Made by a program: the position numbers and the translations under genes. A model generated the notes under the pieces. It did no database searches. It saw nothing but the letters and a program-made list of their open reading frames with translations, and was not told the origin of the DNA. 64,000 nt of DNA. Source: Kappaphycus alvarezii (lineage: Eukaryota > Rhodophyta > Florideophyceae > Gigartinales > Solieriaceae). This document shows, piece after piece, positions 42,534-53,669 of this stretch (the first letter of the stretch is position 1; every line of letters starts with the position of its first letter). The DNA is taken from the NCBI GenBank assembly GCA_002205965.3, contig NADL03000599.1:1550001-1614000 (forward strand), given 5' to 3'.

Positions 42534-45404
42534 GGGAAATGTGGGGTGATATAACATTTGAAAGATGTGATAGGTTGTGGCCCGGGATATCCTACAGGGT
42601 GACCAGTAGTACCTCTTAAATTTCCCTAAAAAGCCGGCTCAAGGCCGCCCAGCAGACAAGCTGCGTTGGACATTACGGCCGCCGCAGCGTGCCTCTGAGT
42701 AAGAACCGCTCGGACCTCACCATATGCCTCCATCGCCCTGACGGCCACTTTCCGCGCGACGTCGGTCAGCACCCTATAAGCGTCTGGGTGCCAACCTCCG
42801 AGAGTAGATATCGGGATAGGCACGAGCTTACTTCCACGGAGGTTGCAAAAAAAGATTCATATCTTCTATGCTTAGCAGAGACGGCCGCATTGAGGGAGGT
42901 GAGCGGACGAAACGTTTGCGCCCTCCTGTGTGTGGGCGCCAGCGGGTTGACGAACGTCACGTCAAAGAAATCCGTACCTCCTCTGCTTCCCATCGCTCGG
43001 ATGTCTGGCCTCATGCGATGGACCCCGTCCCGCGGTTCGACGGCGGGGTGACGGGCCGCTTTCTGCAGGTCTTGCGCAAAGAGGGCCACTTGATGGTCAT
43101 GCCGTCGAGTTCTCTGTCCACCATGTCTGCAGTGAAAGAGGTGATCCCCGAAACAGTCGAGGGTTTCAGGGCAGTTTCGTCTCGGGCACGGGACGTCCGA
43201 AGGGAACAGCGGGACCTGGCAGAAGTATTGGAACCGCACCGCGAATTCACGGGGGTCAATACTGGTCTTGAGGCCAGGGCACCAGGCGCAGTACACCCAT
43301 TCCTTGGCGCCCGGGAGGGCCATAGAGGCGCGGAATGCCTGCCTTCTTTGATCACCGGGGGAAATGCTTGCTGTATGGATTGCGTCTGTTAGATTCTCTT
43401 GAGATGGTGTGTTACGTGAGCAAAAGGCACTAAATGGTAGAATCCTTGACTGCAGACAGGAAAGTGACCAATTCCGGTGGGCGTCCAAAGCGTCGTTGTA
43501 GGTGGCGAGGTTCCTGATAGGAGCGGGCAGAACAACTTTGCACAACCTGTTGGTGGCCGCGCTGGCGGCGAGGAAGGCGGCGGCGGCGATGTTTTTGGCG
43601 GAAGTGAATCCAATCCCAAGGGAGGGCCGCTTCGCATTCAGTGATTTCACTGGAAGTTGAAGTTCACGGAAGACCTCTGAATCCAAGACCCCCCCTGCCA
43701 GTGTGCGGACGCAGCGCTCCATCACATCGTCAAACATGGCAGCGCCCTCGGCGGTGGACGACGTCGGGACTACGCGCAGTAAGTAGCCGAGTTTGCGGAC
43801 TCCGAAGCAATTTCGGAGTAGCTGGAACGCTATTTGCGTATCCTCGAGGTCAATGATGGCCTCAAGGAACGGTTTGAGGGACTTCACGTGCGTAGAGAAA
43901 GTTCTCTTGGTGAAGGTCTCTGTGCCAATTGGAGCGTTGAGGACGAGTGTGCCCTCACTATACTTTTGTTTGAGGATATTCGGATAGAGGCGCTGCACGG
44001 ACTCTGGAGGGGCCGTCGGCCACCAGACCTTGCATTTTGGCAAAGAGAGGTGCAGACCCCTGCTGGTGGCGTCAAGAGACGAGAGGATTTCAACTGCGCG
44101 GCGGAGTTGATCGTGGCGCGCGATGATATACCCGTCATTATGGTACCAGAGTTGGAGCAGCATGCGGCCCATTAGTTCATCTTCCTCGTCTTGGGAACTT
44201 AAGAGTTGTTGGATCTTGAGTACAACGGGATGCAGAACCCAAGTCGAAGAGCAGGCCGCCGAGGTTGTCCCCTTGTTGCGCCCCTTGCATGCTTCTGATG
44301 GTATGGCGACCGGTCCACAGGTAAGCTGGCTCGAGAGCATAGCAGTACGAGACCCACGGTAGTAATTCTGGGAGGAGGGTCCCGACAGCCTTCAAGAAAG
44401 CAGCGCGACTGCACAGGTTAAACGCGTTTTTCAGGTCCACAGTCAGCATGCCGTATGCGGAGTCCGTTCCAAACTTTTGAACAACCCGTCGAACGCCGTG
44501 CACAACTGTGTCCGTTCCAGCTCGAATGGCTATCCCCATTTGGAGGGGGTGAAGGTACTCGGCTGCCTTCGGGGTAGCCCGCTTCATGAGGCAGCTGCCT
44601 ACCAGTCTACGTAGCGTCTCACCTACAGCGATTGGTCGGGGTGTGGTGTCCTTGTTAGCCAACGGCGTAAGGGGCACGCCAGCTATCCACGGAGCCAGAT
44701 CTGCCGAAGCTTTACCTGCGGCAAGTATGTTCACCACCACCCTTGTGAGTGCAGCTAAGAATCCACACTGTCCAGATGAGGATGGTGCTCGCAACAGTTC
44801 AACCAGATGGGATGGCCTAAGGCCGGGACCTCCGGCAGAGGATCCGGGTTTGAAACCTCTGACAGCTCTCAGGACGTCCTCTTCCCGCGAAGCTGCGAAA
44901 CGGCCTGGTGGTTTGTCCCAGAGAAAATTCCCTCGTCCCGTTTGGGGGCGGTGTCTGGGGATGTTTGTCGAGCAGGGCCTGAATGACGCCAGGGGTTGGT
45001 GGGATGACACCTCCCGAGAGTAGGGCTTGGGCAGCCTTACCAAATGCCCCCTCCGTGGCCAGTCTTGTAGCCCGTCTAATATTCAACTAATGCTGGTCGC
45101 TGACAGTTGAGGCTGTCCGTGAATCAGAAGGCCGTTGGGTAGCTGCTTCCCACAGCCTTGGTTCCAAAGCGCTATCCGCTCCCTCATTTTGTCTGCAAGA
45201 GACTGTTGTCGGTTCTCGGGTAGGTCGGAGTCGGGGTGGGACAGTGCGGCGAGCATGACGGCGGGGAACGGGTATAATTATGTGAAAGCGTGCGAAGCTC
45301 CCGGGCCTCCAAGACTGGCAAGTGGGAAACGGTGGGGAGGGTCCCACGGTGTGCCGCGCGCACGGAGGCAGCTTAGGCGGGGAGAAGGAGGGAAAAGGTT
45401 GTAG
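42534..45404 (-). mobile_element. family A non-LTR retrotransposon, longest copy
   Basis: This is the best family A copy, reading right to left. The N-terminal part (about 45400-44850) contains LNIRRATRLATEGAFGKAAQ ALLSGG. The RT domain (45043-44177 and 44340-42766) contains RPIAVGETLRRLVGS, VDLKNAFNLCSRAAF (motif A with its Asp), AQQGDNLGGLLFDLG (motif B) and LQLWYHNDGYIIA (motif C, first Asp of the pair replaced by Asn). Then come SAKNIAAAAFLA and the zinc-knuckle CPRRNCPETLDCFGDHLFHC. The restriction-like endonuclease follows: RPDIRAMGSRGGTDFFDVTF, PD-x13-D. The 3' tail ends at 42534. At least two frame changes and the YHND motif suggest it no longer moves itself. RT plus C-terminal REL places it among R2/CRE-like non-LTR elements. 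Confidence 0.85.
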
Positions 45405-45469
45405 TTGAGTGGTGACCACATATTCCTACCAATCTTCAGACCGTTAAGACTGCTCGCTCTGCAAAACCA

Positions 45470-45652
45470 TGCTGCTATGCTCTCGAGCCAGCTTACCTGT
45501 GGACCGGTCGCCATACCATCAGAAGCATGCCAGAGACGCAACAAGGGGACAACCTCGGCAGCCTGCTCTTCGACTTGGGTTCTGCATCCCGTTATACTCA
45601 AGATCCAAGAACTCTAAACATTCCCAAGACGAGGAAGAAGAACATGCAACCT
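45470..45652 (+). pseudogene. family A RT fragment (motif B)
   Basis: Plus-strand ALEPAYLWTGRHTIRSMPET then QQGDNLGSLLFDLGSASRYT matches motif B of the copy at 44.3 kb. The match stops at 45652, and 55 bp of unrelated sequence separates it from the longer A copy starting at 45708. Confidence 0.75.
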
Positions 45653-45707
45653 ACAGTACCTGTTGAAAACTCTCTAGCTTCCGCAATAAACGTATACACG
45701 TACTGTA

Positions 45708-47219
45708 ATGCAAGGTCTGGTGGCCGACGGCCCCTCCAGAGTCCGTGCAGCGCCTCTACCCGAACGTCCTCAAACAAGAGTATAGTGAGGGAACACTCGT
45801 CCTCAACGCTTCAATTGGCACAGAGACCTTCACCAAGAGAACTTTCTCCACGCACGTGAAGTCCCTCGAACCGTTCCTTGAGGCCATCATTGACCTCGAG
45901 GATACGCAAATAGCGTTCCAGCTGCTCCGAAATTGCTTCGGAGTCTGCAAACTCGGCTATCTACTGCGCGTAGTCCCGACGTCGTCCACCGCCGAGGGCG
46001 CTGCCATGTTTGACGATATGATGGAGCGCTGCGTCCGCACACTAGCGGGGGGGTTTTGGATTCAGAGGTCTTCCGTGAACTTCAACTCCCAGTGAAACCA
46101 CTGGATGCGAAGCGGCCCTCCCTTGGGGTCGGATTCACTTCAGCCAAAAACATCGCCGCGGCCGCCTTCCTCGCCTCCAGCGCGGCCGCCAACAGGTTGT
46201 GCAAAGTTGTTCTGCCCGCTCCTATCAAGAGCCTCGCCACCTACAACGACGCTTTGGACGCCCACCGGAATTGGTCTCTTTCCTGTCTGCAGTCAAGGAT
46301 TCTACCTTTTAGTGCCTTTTGCTCAAGCAATACAACATCGCAAAAGAAACTAACAGACGCAATCCATGCAGCCGTGCAGGAAAGCATCTCCCCGGTGATC
46401 AAAGAAGGCAGGCATTCCGCGCCTCCATGGCCCTCCCGGGCGCCAAGGAATGGTTGTATTGCGCTCCGTGCCCCGGCCTCAAGACGAGTATTGACCCCCG
46501 CGAATTCGCGGTGTGGTTCCAATACTTCTGCCAAGTCCCGCTGTTCCCTTCGGACGTGCCGTGCCCAAGACGTAACTGCCCCGAAACCCTCGACTCCTTC
46601 GGGGATCACCTCCTTCACTGCAGACATGGTGCGCACAGGACTCGACGGCATGACAATCAAGTGACCCTCTTTGCGCAAGACTTGCAGAAAGCGGCACGTC
46701 ACCCCGCCGTCGAACCGCGGGACGGCGTTCATCGCACGAGGCCAGACATCCGGGCGATGGGAAGCAGTGGAGGTACGGACTTCTTTGACGTGACGTTTGT
46801 CAACCCGCTGGCGCCTTCCCACAGGAGAGCCCAAACGTTTAATCCGTTCACCTCTCTCAATGCGGCCGCCTCCGCGAAGCATAGGAGATATGATTCTTTT
46901 ATTGCAACCTCCGTGAGAAGTAGGCTCGTGCCTATTCCCATATCTACTCTCGGAGGGTGGCACCCGGACGCATATAGGGTGTTAACCGACGTCGCGCGGA
47001 ACGTGGCCGTTAGGACGATGGAGGCATATGGTAAGGTCCGTGCGGTACTCACTCAGAGACACGCTGCCGCGGCCGTAATGTCCAACGCAGCCTGTCTGCT
47101 GGGGGGCCTTGAGCCAGCTTTTTAGAGTAATTTAAGAGGTATTACTCGGCTCCCTGTAGGATATTCCGGGCCACAACCGACCATATTTTTCAAATATTAA
47201 ATCACCCCACATTTACCCC
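45708..47219 (+). mobile_element. family A non-LTR retrotransposon, 5'-truncated
   Basis: This 1,512-bp copy runs from just after RT motif C to the 3' end. Open blocks: 45745-46095 (VLKQEYSEGTLVLNASIGTE), 46056-46664 (SAKNIAAAAFLASSAAANRL), and 46319-47125, holding the zinc-knuckle CPRRNCPETLDSFGDHLLHC, the endonuclease RPDIRAMGSSGGTDFFDVTF and the C-terminus LVPIPISTLGGWHPDAYRVL. The tail ends CACCCCACATTTACCCC. GTACTGTA occurs directly before (45700-45707) and after (47220-47227), a likely 8-bp target duplication, although this word is common here. Two frame changes remain. With the minus copy at 42534 it forms a large inverted repeat. Confidence 0.85.
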
Positions 47220-47500
47220 GTACTGTACAGCAACTGTGCAGGGTTGTACAGTACACTGCACAAAGAGTACAGTACAGTACAGTATACAGTTGTACGCAGT
47301 GTCCTGTTTTGACAGATCACGCCCGCGAGATCCACTCGCTAGCTCTGAATTACAGTACTGTGTACAGTATATTTGATGCTACTTGAAGACCTGTCCAATT
47401 TAAAAATAAAATTGAAAATACCTTACCCGTACAGTAAATGTACAGTATTCTCTGAATGATTCTCATTCCTGTATGGCACTGTACAGTACTGTACTTGAAC
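47220..47500. repeat. GTACTGTAC/TACAGTA-rich spacer
   Basis: About a dozen overlapping copies of TACAGTA or its complement occur here (for example GAGTACAGTACAGTACAGTA at 47266). They lie between the family A 3' end and the TMX2-like gene, much as at 41049-41090. Confidence 0.75.
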
Positions 47501-47729
47501 CTCGATGCCGCCATTTCTTGTACCACAATTGATCATCTCCCGCCTACTCGGAAATTACTTTTCACCATTCACCTCAACACCGTCAACAATCCCCGAGTAG
47601 AAAACCTTGCCGAGTGTCTCCCACCTCCGGTCAACAACAGACATACAGACAGGTAGCCTCCCACTGTCGCCCTCCATCCGTTCGCTTACCTGCACACCCC
47701 GCTCCTAACCTCAACCACTGCCTCCAACC

Positions 47730-48533
47730 ATGCCCGTCAAAGGCAACCGCTTCCTCCATCCCTACTATACCCTCAATTTCCTTCTCATAGTATGTTACGT
47801 GGCTCTACGCGTCCAACGCCTCAGTCCCGGTATCCTTCACAGTCAAGACATGTTCGGCTTCACCCGAGAGCAACAAATATACTTTTGCCTTGTCCTCATG
47901 CTCTTCACACGTCTCCTCTCCGCTCCCACACCAGATGCCTATCTCGCATCTGCTTTCATGTTCTGTCGCGTCGCCGTCCTAGTCTGTCTATGGTACATGT
48001 CATCCCAGCTATTTGCAGCCTTTGCCTCTCTATGGGCCATTATTTTCGCCTTGCTCCCGCAACCTCGTTATCGTCTTCCGGATTCTATATCAACCATGAA
48101 TAATGTTTCCTTCGAACAAAGAGTCTTAAAAAGCAAATACAACAGCTTCTACATCATCTGGTTCCACGCGCCCTGGTCTTCACGATGCTCGCAACTGGCA
48201 CCAGTACTTGCGAAACTGGCCACCGCCTACTCCCATCCGCGTCTTATCTTCGGCCAAGTTGACGTCAACAAATTTCGTCAAGTTGCTGAAAAGGTGGGCA
48301 TATCGGCATCCGCAACGTCCAGGGAATTACCATGCGTCATTTGCTTCAAGAAAGGAGAAGAACTGGCACGCATCCCAGGGGTAAATGCCCGTGGCCAAGT
48401 GGATGCAAAGTGGAGCAGGGGCTTTACGGATCGCCATGTTGCCGCGGAATTGGGTTTAGATCGCTGCTTGGAGACTGCCAAACGGTGGGAGCAGGAGGTA
48501 AAGGACAAGTACAAGAACAAGAAGTCTAATTGA
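47730..48533 (+). CDS. TMX2: thioredoxin-related transmembrane protein, TMX2-like
   Basis: An intronless 267-residue protein. Hydrophobic segments at about residues 12-28, 47-62 and 72-110 precede a thioredoxin-like domain (about 125-245). The active-site position reads FHAPWSSRC (W149, S150, S151, R152, C153), so the first cysteine of the usual WCxxC is serine. Animal TMX2 also lacks it (SNDC). The cis-proline is in SRELPCVICF (P201). The C-terminus KKSN is a KKxx dilysine signal for retention in the endoplasmic reticulum. Length, membrane layout, monothiol-like site and dilysine tail all match TMX2, a protein linked to ER redox and ER-mitochondria contacts. The start at 47730 gives the family's usual hydrophobic N-terminus. 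Catalytic activity is doubtful given the missing cysteine. Confidence 0.88.
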   Translation: MPVKGNRFLHPYYTLNFLLIVCYVALRVQRLSPGILHSQDMFGFTREQQIYFCLVLMLFTRLLSAPTPDAYLASAFMFCRVAVLVCLWYMSSQLFAAFASLWAIIFALLPQPRYRLPDSISTMNNVSFEQRVLKSKYNSFYIIWFHAPWSSRCSQLAPVLAKLATAYSHPRLIFGQVDVNKFRQVAEKVGISASATSRELPCVICFKKGEELARIPGVNARGQVDAKWSRGFTDRHVAAELGLDRCLETAKRWEQEVKDKYKNKKSN

Positions 48534-51500
48534 GGACCGGTCGGCGTCACCAATCAAGTGGAGTTGGTGATAGGTAATGTCAGGAAATGCTCCGCTACTG
48601 TGTTGTACAGAATGCCAAAATTAGGACCGGACCTGTGTACAGCTGCTCGATAACGGGATCGGACCGGGCCGTCATATAGCATCTGGCTGTCGATGCCTCC
48701 CTTCGCTAAATCTCTGATAAAGGGGCGCTCCGTAAACTATATGACGCAACCGTCGTTTGTATTGCGGGACACCCTGGGTCGAAAGGGTCCCGACGATTGC
48801 GGCAGTGTTGATTCTAGACCATATGACAACACCAAGGTTTGGGTGCACTTGGGTGAAGATGGCAGCTGCGTTGGATCCACAGGTTGGAAATATCGCAGGT
48901 GGAGGCACTGGGAGCTGCACCAGGATATGTAGCGGGCGGAGGAAAGTGCCGAGGACGGAGCGGTGAGCTGAGGACGAGAGGAGTATCTTCAAGCTGAGTG
49001 GGAAAGGCATCTGGACTCAGGCATGACATGCCGGCGTGTTGCAGACGCTTCTTAGGCGTGCGTAATGCCTTCATGAATTATACCATGCTTGGAAGATAAA
49101 TTGCCTAGTGACCTTTAACATGTAGAAATCGAATTCCTTTCAACATGACCAGAAGATTTTCAGTACATTACCCTGCTCTGTCTGGTTCAGACGAATAGAT
49201 TAAATGATAGGCAATTAACGTAACTCGGAGGATCTCCTAGCTTTTCCAAAAGCAGTAATCAATACAATGGCAAATAAGCCACCAAGTCCCAGTCCAAACT
49301 TGCTCACTTTCAAGACGGCTCAATAGATTCCTTTACCACCGAAGGGGGCCTCGGCATTCTTGGACTCGCCTTCAGTTGCCCCGAATATACCAGGAGCCGA
49401 ACATTAGCGGAACTCACGAAATACTGTGATCGCCGAAAGGCCATCTAATCCATTCTGGCCGCCCGGACCACATTCCGACGACCTCGCGTTACCACATCCT
49501 CTTTGCAGTGATACTTGTAACAATAGCATGAGAAACGGCCTCCTCGGCGTAAAGGCAAAATGCATGCTTTCTAGTTGTTCATCGCTGGTTGCATAAGCAT
49601 TAGTCTCTTTACAGCGAATTGTCCGTCTTAGCACGTGCTTAGTTGGGCATAGTGGAGTGCGAATCCTGAATTCAGTATCAAGTAAAGACAGTATGAGCAT
49701 ACTGTACGATACTTGTACACCAATGATAAAAGGTTAACATACTAGTGCGCTCTATTCCTTACAACAGTATCTTCATTCTCTCACATTAGTACTGGATGAG
49801 AGTGACATGGGTGCTTGGCCGGATTGTTATGCATCATCGAAAACAGCAAGCATTACAGCACAGCAACTGCAGTGGTTAAACAACAGCACAAAAATATTTT
49901 GCCGGCAAAATGAGGGGAAACACGGCATGTTTTGCGCTGGTTCAACATGATCTCGACAGCATGCAAATCGATGTATCGTCGCATTATACCCAAGCTTGCT
50001 AGAATGCGACGGACCGCTGTAATAATTGCACGGATACAAAAAAAAGGTGATGGCGTGGATTTCACAGACATCGACCTAGCTGTCAATGTTGTGCTTTCTC
50101 AGCGAAAAGTATTCAGGAGATAAGGGGGAGTTGAAGGGTGACGAACGAGGCGCATTACTGCAACTCGCGACTAGAAAATGCATGATGAGATTTCAAAAAA
50201 AGCGGAAGCAATATCTTTTTGAGGGATATCGAAGCATGAGAGATAAATTACGGTTGACATGCCGTATCCATGTTTGCAAATCCCACCCATGTCCTCTAGA
50301 ACCCGCCGAACTCCCAAGTGCCAACTCTTTGCGGACTAAATACCTCGAATAAATACTAAATACTAAATAACTCGAGTGAACCCCTGCATTACGGCACGCA
50401 TCTGAGCACCGCTTTGTGAGAAAAGTTTTCTTGCTCACCTAGCAATGAGACAGGCCGTCATTTTACAAAGCCAGTGTTTCCGCAAAGCCCCATTGTGAAG
50501 AAGTTTAATGCATTCTGTATCTACTATGAATGACGAAATGTATAACGTGTCACGTGTGAATAGCTTCCCTAGGAAGCGTGGACTCTGCAGTTTCTCGTGA
50601 ACGTATGACACGTAATTTTTGTCCCAAGTTGGGACAGGTGATCATAGCTGATGAGCCTGATTGGCCAATGTATTCCCCAGCATTCAATGACAATGTTCCT
50701 CATTGGGCATTGGGATTTGAGGGGCATACTGTTGCTGGCGACTGGGGAGGATTGTCTTCCACAGCTTGATGAAAATGAACTTTCGCCCACAGGGCGGCGA
50801 AGCAATAAACATTAATCAATTCATCCTTTTGGAAATTCTACAGCACAGTATCATCAAAGAATCGCTGCGGGGCACCTTCTCATTAGAGTTGGGCTCAAAT
50901 ATTATTCATGTGGCGGCACTTACTCAGTGACATTTCAGAGATTTGCAGGACTAGGCTTGACTTTTTGCATCAATCATGTTACAGGCCATTGAAGGCTGTG
51001 TTTCCCAGACGTTCACCGCAGAAAAGTTTGGAAGCAGCAGTGTTTCCGCCAGTGCTACCGGCCCCCTCAGCAAATCAGTATGGCCAGTCGCCGGATAGCA
51101 AAATATAAAATTTTCATTTTTAATTGGACATTAATATTTTTTACCCCGCACTCATTCCCGCTGCTGGACGGTATGTGGCATCATGTCCGTGGTCCGATCC
51201 CGGTCGCAGCAACTTGACCTATCATCCGCAATTGCCAATAAACTTTCCCTACCTCCTCAACCCGCCACAGCTATGGTCCTCTGGAAAGAGATTACGTGAT
51301 GCAACAAATGTCCTACTTTCGTTTCCCCTAACACTCTGTCCGGATCTATAGCAACTTTTCTATGCTTTGAATTTCTGAGGGCCTCACCTGCCTCAGGCGG
51401 TCAGAATTTTTCTTTCATTGTTTAATCCGCTGCACACATTCGTCATGTCAACCGCACGACTACTTGTCCGTTGACAAGCCGTTTCAAACCCAAATCCACG

Positions 51501-51550
51501 CGTAGGTCCGCATTCCTTCCTGAACTAATAACCCTTCACCGCCGTGCAAC
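48534..51550. other. 3-kb spacer, no confident gene
   Basis: Several modest frames are present but none shows a domain: + 48693-48932, - 49700-49404, + 49932-50123 followed by 50086-50352 (basic, such as MRFQKKRKQYLFEGYRSMRD), + 50578-50769 and + 50908-51108. A minus-strand stretch near 49250-49370 could encode a hydrophobic segment (KVSKFGLGLGGLFAIVLITA) but contains a stop just upstream. The pieces may be remains of a decayed element or gene. Confidence 0.35.
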
Positions 51551-53353
51551 ATGCCTCTCGACGAATCTCTTAGCGGTCACCTCCCAAGAATGCAAAACAC
51601 CGTTAAAAAACTACTTGAGAAAGCCAAGGCTATCCTTTCCCGCTTATCTCCTGACATCAATTCCATTCCTTCCCCTTTCCCAGGCGCTGCAACCCCTCTT
51701 GACGATCGGGTCGATGAAGAAAAGGCTGAACCGAGTACGGAAGACCGATTTGTCTACAATCCCAAATCCTTTTTTGAACGTCTCGCAGTCAGTGCCCGTG
51801 TCAAGAATCGCCTCAGTCAAAGCCGCTGTGTGAAAGTTCCGTACAGGGTCTGGTGCAAATATCTTCTCATCTTCCTTTTGCTCCTGGTAGGCGCCTTCTT
51901 TACGCCACAGCTAGTGCCGAACTGGCTGGGCTTCGAATGGGCTTCTCCGAAAGACCTCTGTTTGGATAGAGAACACAAACTATCCAAATTACATTATCGT
52001 ATTGAAAATTTGACAAAGCTTCCGGAACTGCGCTTGTATGTGGACAAGCAGCATTTTGATATGGTTTGCATGGATACGGCAGCTGCCAATTTCTATCAAG
52101 CGCCGGGGCGTTTTCAGTGGCCCTCGGAATGCAGCAGGGAAATGGCGTCATCTAGTTTAGAGGAGGAAGTGTGCGTGGGCCCAAGTGAAAAGAATGTCTG
52201 TGACGACATCGGGCCAGTGCGAAGACTATTTGCGAGTATCGCGCAGACTTGCAAGACGGTGCAGATTCCGAAAAAATGTCAGACGGTGGTAGACAGCGAC
52301 CGTACGCAAGCGTTACTGAAGTTGGAACGAGAGGAAGCGGCACAGACTTTAAATGCGACGGCGACGGAAACTCAACCGATATTGGAGACGGCGAATGAAA
52401 AGGCGACACAGATTGTGAACCGATTGTTATTGCAAGTGGACATAGCGTCGGATATCTTCATTGTATATAGTATAATATCGATTGTAATTGGGATGCCACT
52501 GGTGATTTATAAGAGAGAAAAGGGGTCGCAAATCCTGGGGGCGACATTTGGGCTGCAAAAAATGAACTTTATCCTGCTAGTTGTGGTGGCGCTGACGTTT
52601 TACGATTCGTTTGTGATGGTTATGAAGGAGACTGACTTTTCGCGGATGTTTAAAAACTTTCGAAACGATCCGTGCTATGTGGACGTTGGATTCTCTCGGA
52701 GACGAGTGACGATGATTGTTCACGCGTGCAATAATGTGACCAAGTTGAACATGAACAGTAGTGTAACTTTGCAAGAGATGGACGGGATCTACTTTACGAC
52801 GCGACGGTTCGGTATATGTGCAGATACTGCACGGCCGGCAGCACCACACCCTAGATCGGGAGATATGGACGAATTACGAAGACGGTATCGAGATGGAGAC
52901 TTGAGGTTTCCGGGAGTGTGTAATGCGACATTTTTGGACGAGGCGACTTCGACGGCGCCCAGTGACCCCGAGTTTTCCAAATTCCGGGCTCTGTTGGGAA
53001 GCGGAGTATTGGCGCAGCTGTTACTAAAGTTTGTGTTGACAAGCTGGTTAATTCATTTGATTAGCTTCCGAGAACCAATGGTGCCCCACAACGGAAAGGT
53101 GGAAATTTGGGACGCGAGGAAAGAGAATGAGGAAAACGGATGTTGTTTAAATGAACGGGAAATGAAGTCTGCTGTAAGATTTGCACGAGACAAGCATTTG
53201 TTGCCGTTGATAATGACGAGTCTTTTGATGATAATAGAATTGTTCTTGATTGCCTACAGTCTAGTGGCGACGAGAACCGGACGACAGGACCTTGGGGGGA
53301 CTCAAGTGGAAGAATTGGCGAGAGAGTTTCAGTGTCCATTTTCGATAAGTTGA
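51551..53353 (+). CDS. unrecognised multi-pass membrane protein, Cys-rich loops
   Basis: An uninterrupted 600-residue frame without introns. I do not recognise the family. Predicted membrane spans lie at about 104-118, 301-320, 339-357, 485-505 and 550-572. The N-terminal 100 residues are charged and soluble. The first large loop (about 120-300) holds seven cysteines (137, 173, 194, 208, 217, 234, 243), and the loop between spans three and four holds further cysteines plus NxS/T sites (N395, N402, N458), suggesting these loops face the ER lumen or cell exterior. A possible coiled stretch rich in Glu/Ala lies at 250-295. Codon use and lack of stops argue for a real host gene. It may be a lineage-specific surface or organelle membrane protein; no function is assigned. 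Confidence 0.8.
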   Translation: MPLDESLSGHLPRMQNTVKKLLEKAKAILSRLSPDINSIPSPFPGAATPLDDRVDEEKAEPSTEDRFVYNPKSFFERLAVSARVKNRLSQSRCVKVPYRVWCKYLLIFLLLLVGAFFTPQLVPNWLGFEWASPKDLCLDREHKLSKLHYRIENLTKLPELRLYVDKQHFDMVCMDTAAANFYQAPGRFQWPSECSREMASSSLEEEVCVGPSEKNVCDDIGPVRRLFASIAQTCKTVQIPKKCQTVVDSDRTQALLKLEREEAAQTLNATATETQPILETANEKATQIVNRLLLQVDIASDIFIVYSIISIVIGMPLVIYKREKGSQILGATFGLQKMNFILLVVVALTFYDSFVMVMKETDFSRMFKNFRNDPCYVDVGFSRRRVTMIVHACNNVTKLNMNSSVTLQEMDGIYFTTRRFGICADTARPAAPHPRSGDMDELRRRYRDGDLRFPGVCNATFLDEATSTAPSDPEFSKFRALLGSGVLAQLLLKFVLTSWLIHLISFREPMVPHNGKVEIWDARKENEENGCCLNEREMKSAVRFARDKHLLPLIMTSLLMIIELFLIAYSLVATRTGRQDLGGTQVEELAREFQCPFSIS

Positions 53354-53669
53354 TTCGAATGGAGGGCTGTTGCGGTCATAGTGGGTTGTTACTACGGAGT
53401 TATAGCTAGCTGTAGCTAGAGGAGAAAGAGTTTTGAGTCATTGACATGGTTTACAAAGGTCAGCGAAATCGTTGGTAAAGTGTAGCCGCCAAAGTGTACA
53501 GTACATATAGAAGAAAGGACTCTTCTACTGTGCAGTATGCTCAGCGCTGCGGTGTACATATTGTGCTGCTCAAAACGCACAAAAAAAAGAGTTGAATTTG
53601 GACAAAGTGCTACCGCGGCGGACGCGGCGGAGCAGAGAATACTCCCCCTACCCGCCTGTCCCCCTTCAG
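53354..53669. other. spacer after the membrane-protein gene
   Basis: The spacer contains another GTACAGTAC word near 53500 and a self-complementary TAGCTAGCTGTAGCTAG near 53404. No gene is seen. Confidence 0.4.

Noticed and set aside
47792-48553. Overlapping frames on both strands of the TMX2-like gene
   Set aside because: They are shorter, lack domains and lie entirely within the well-supported gene.
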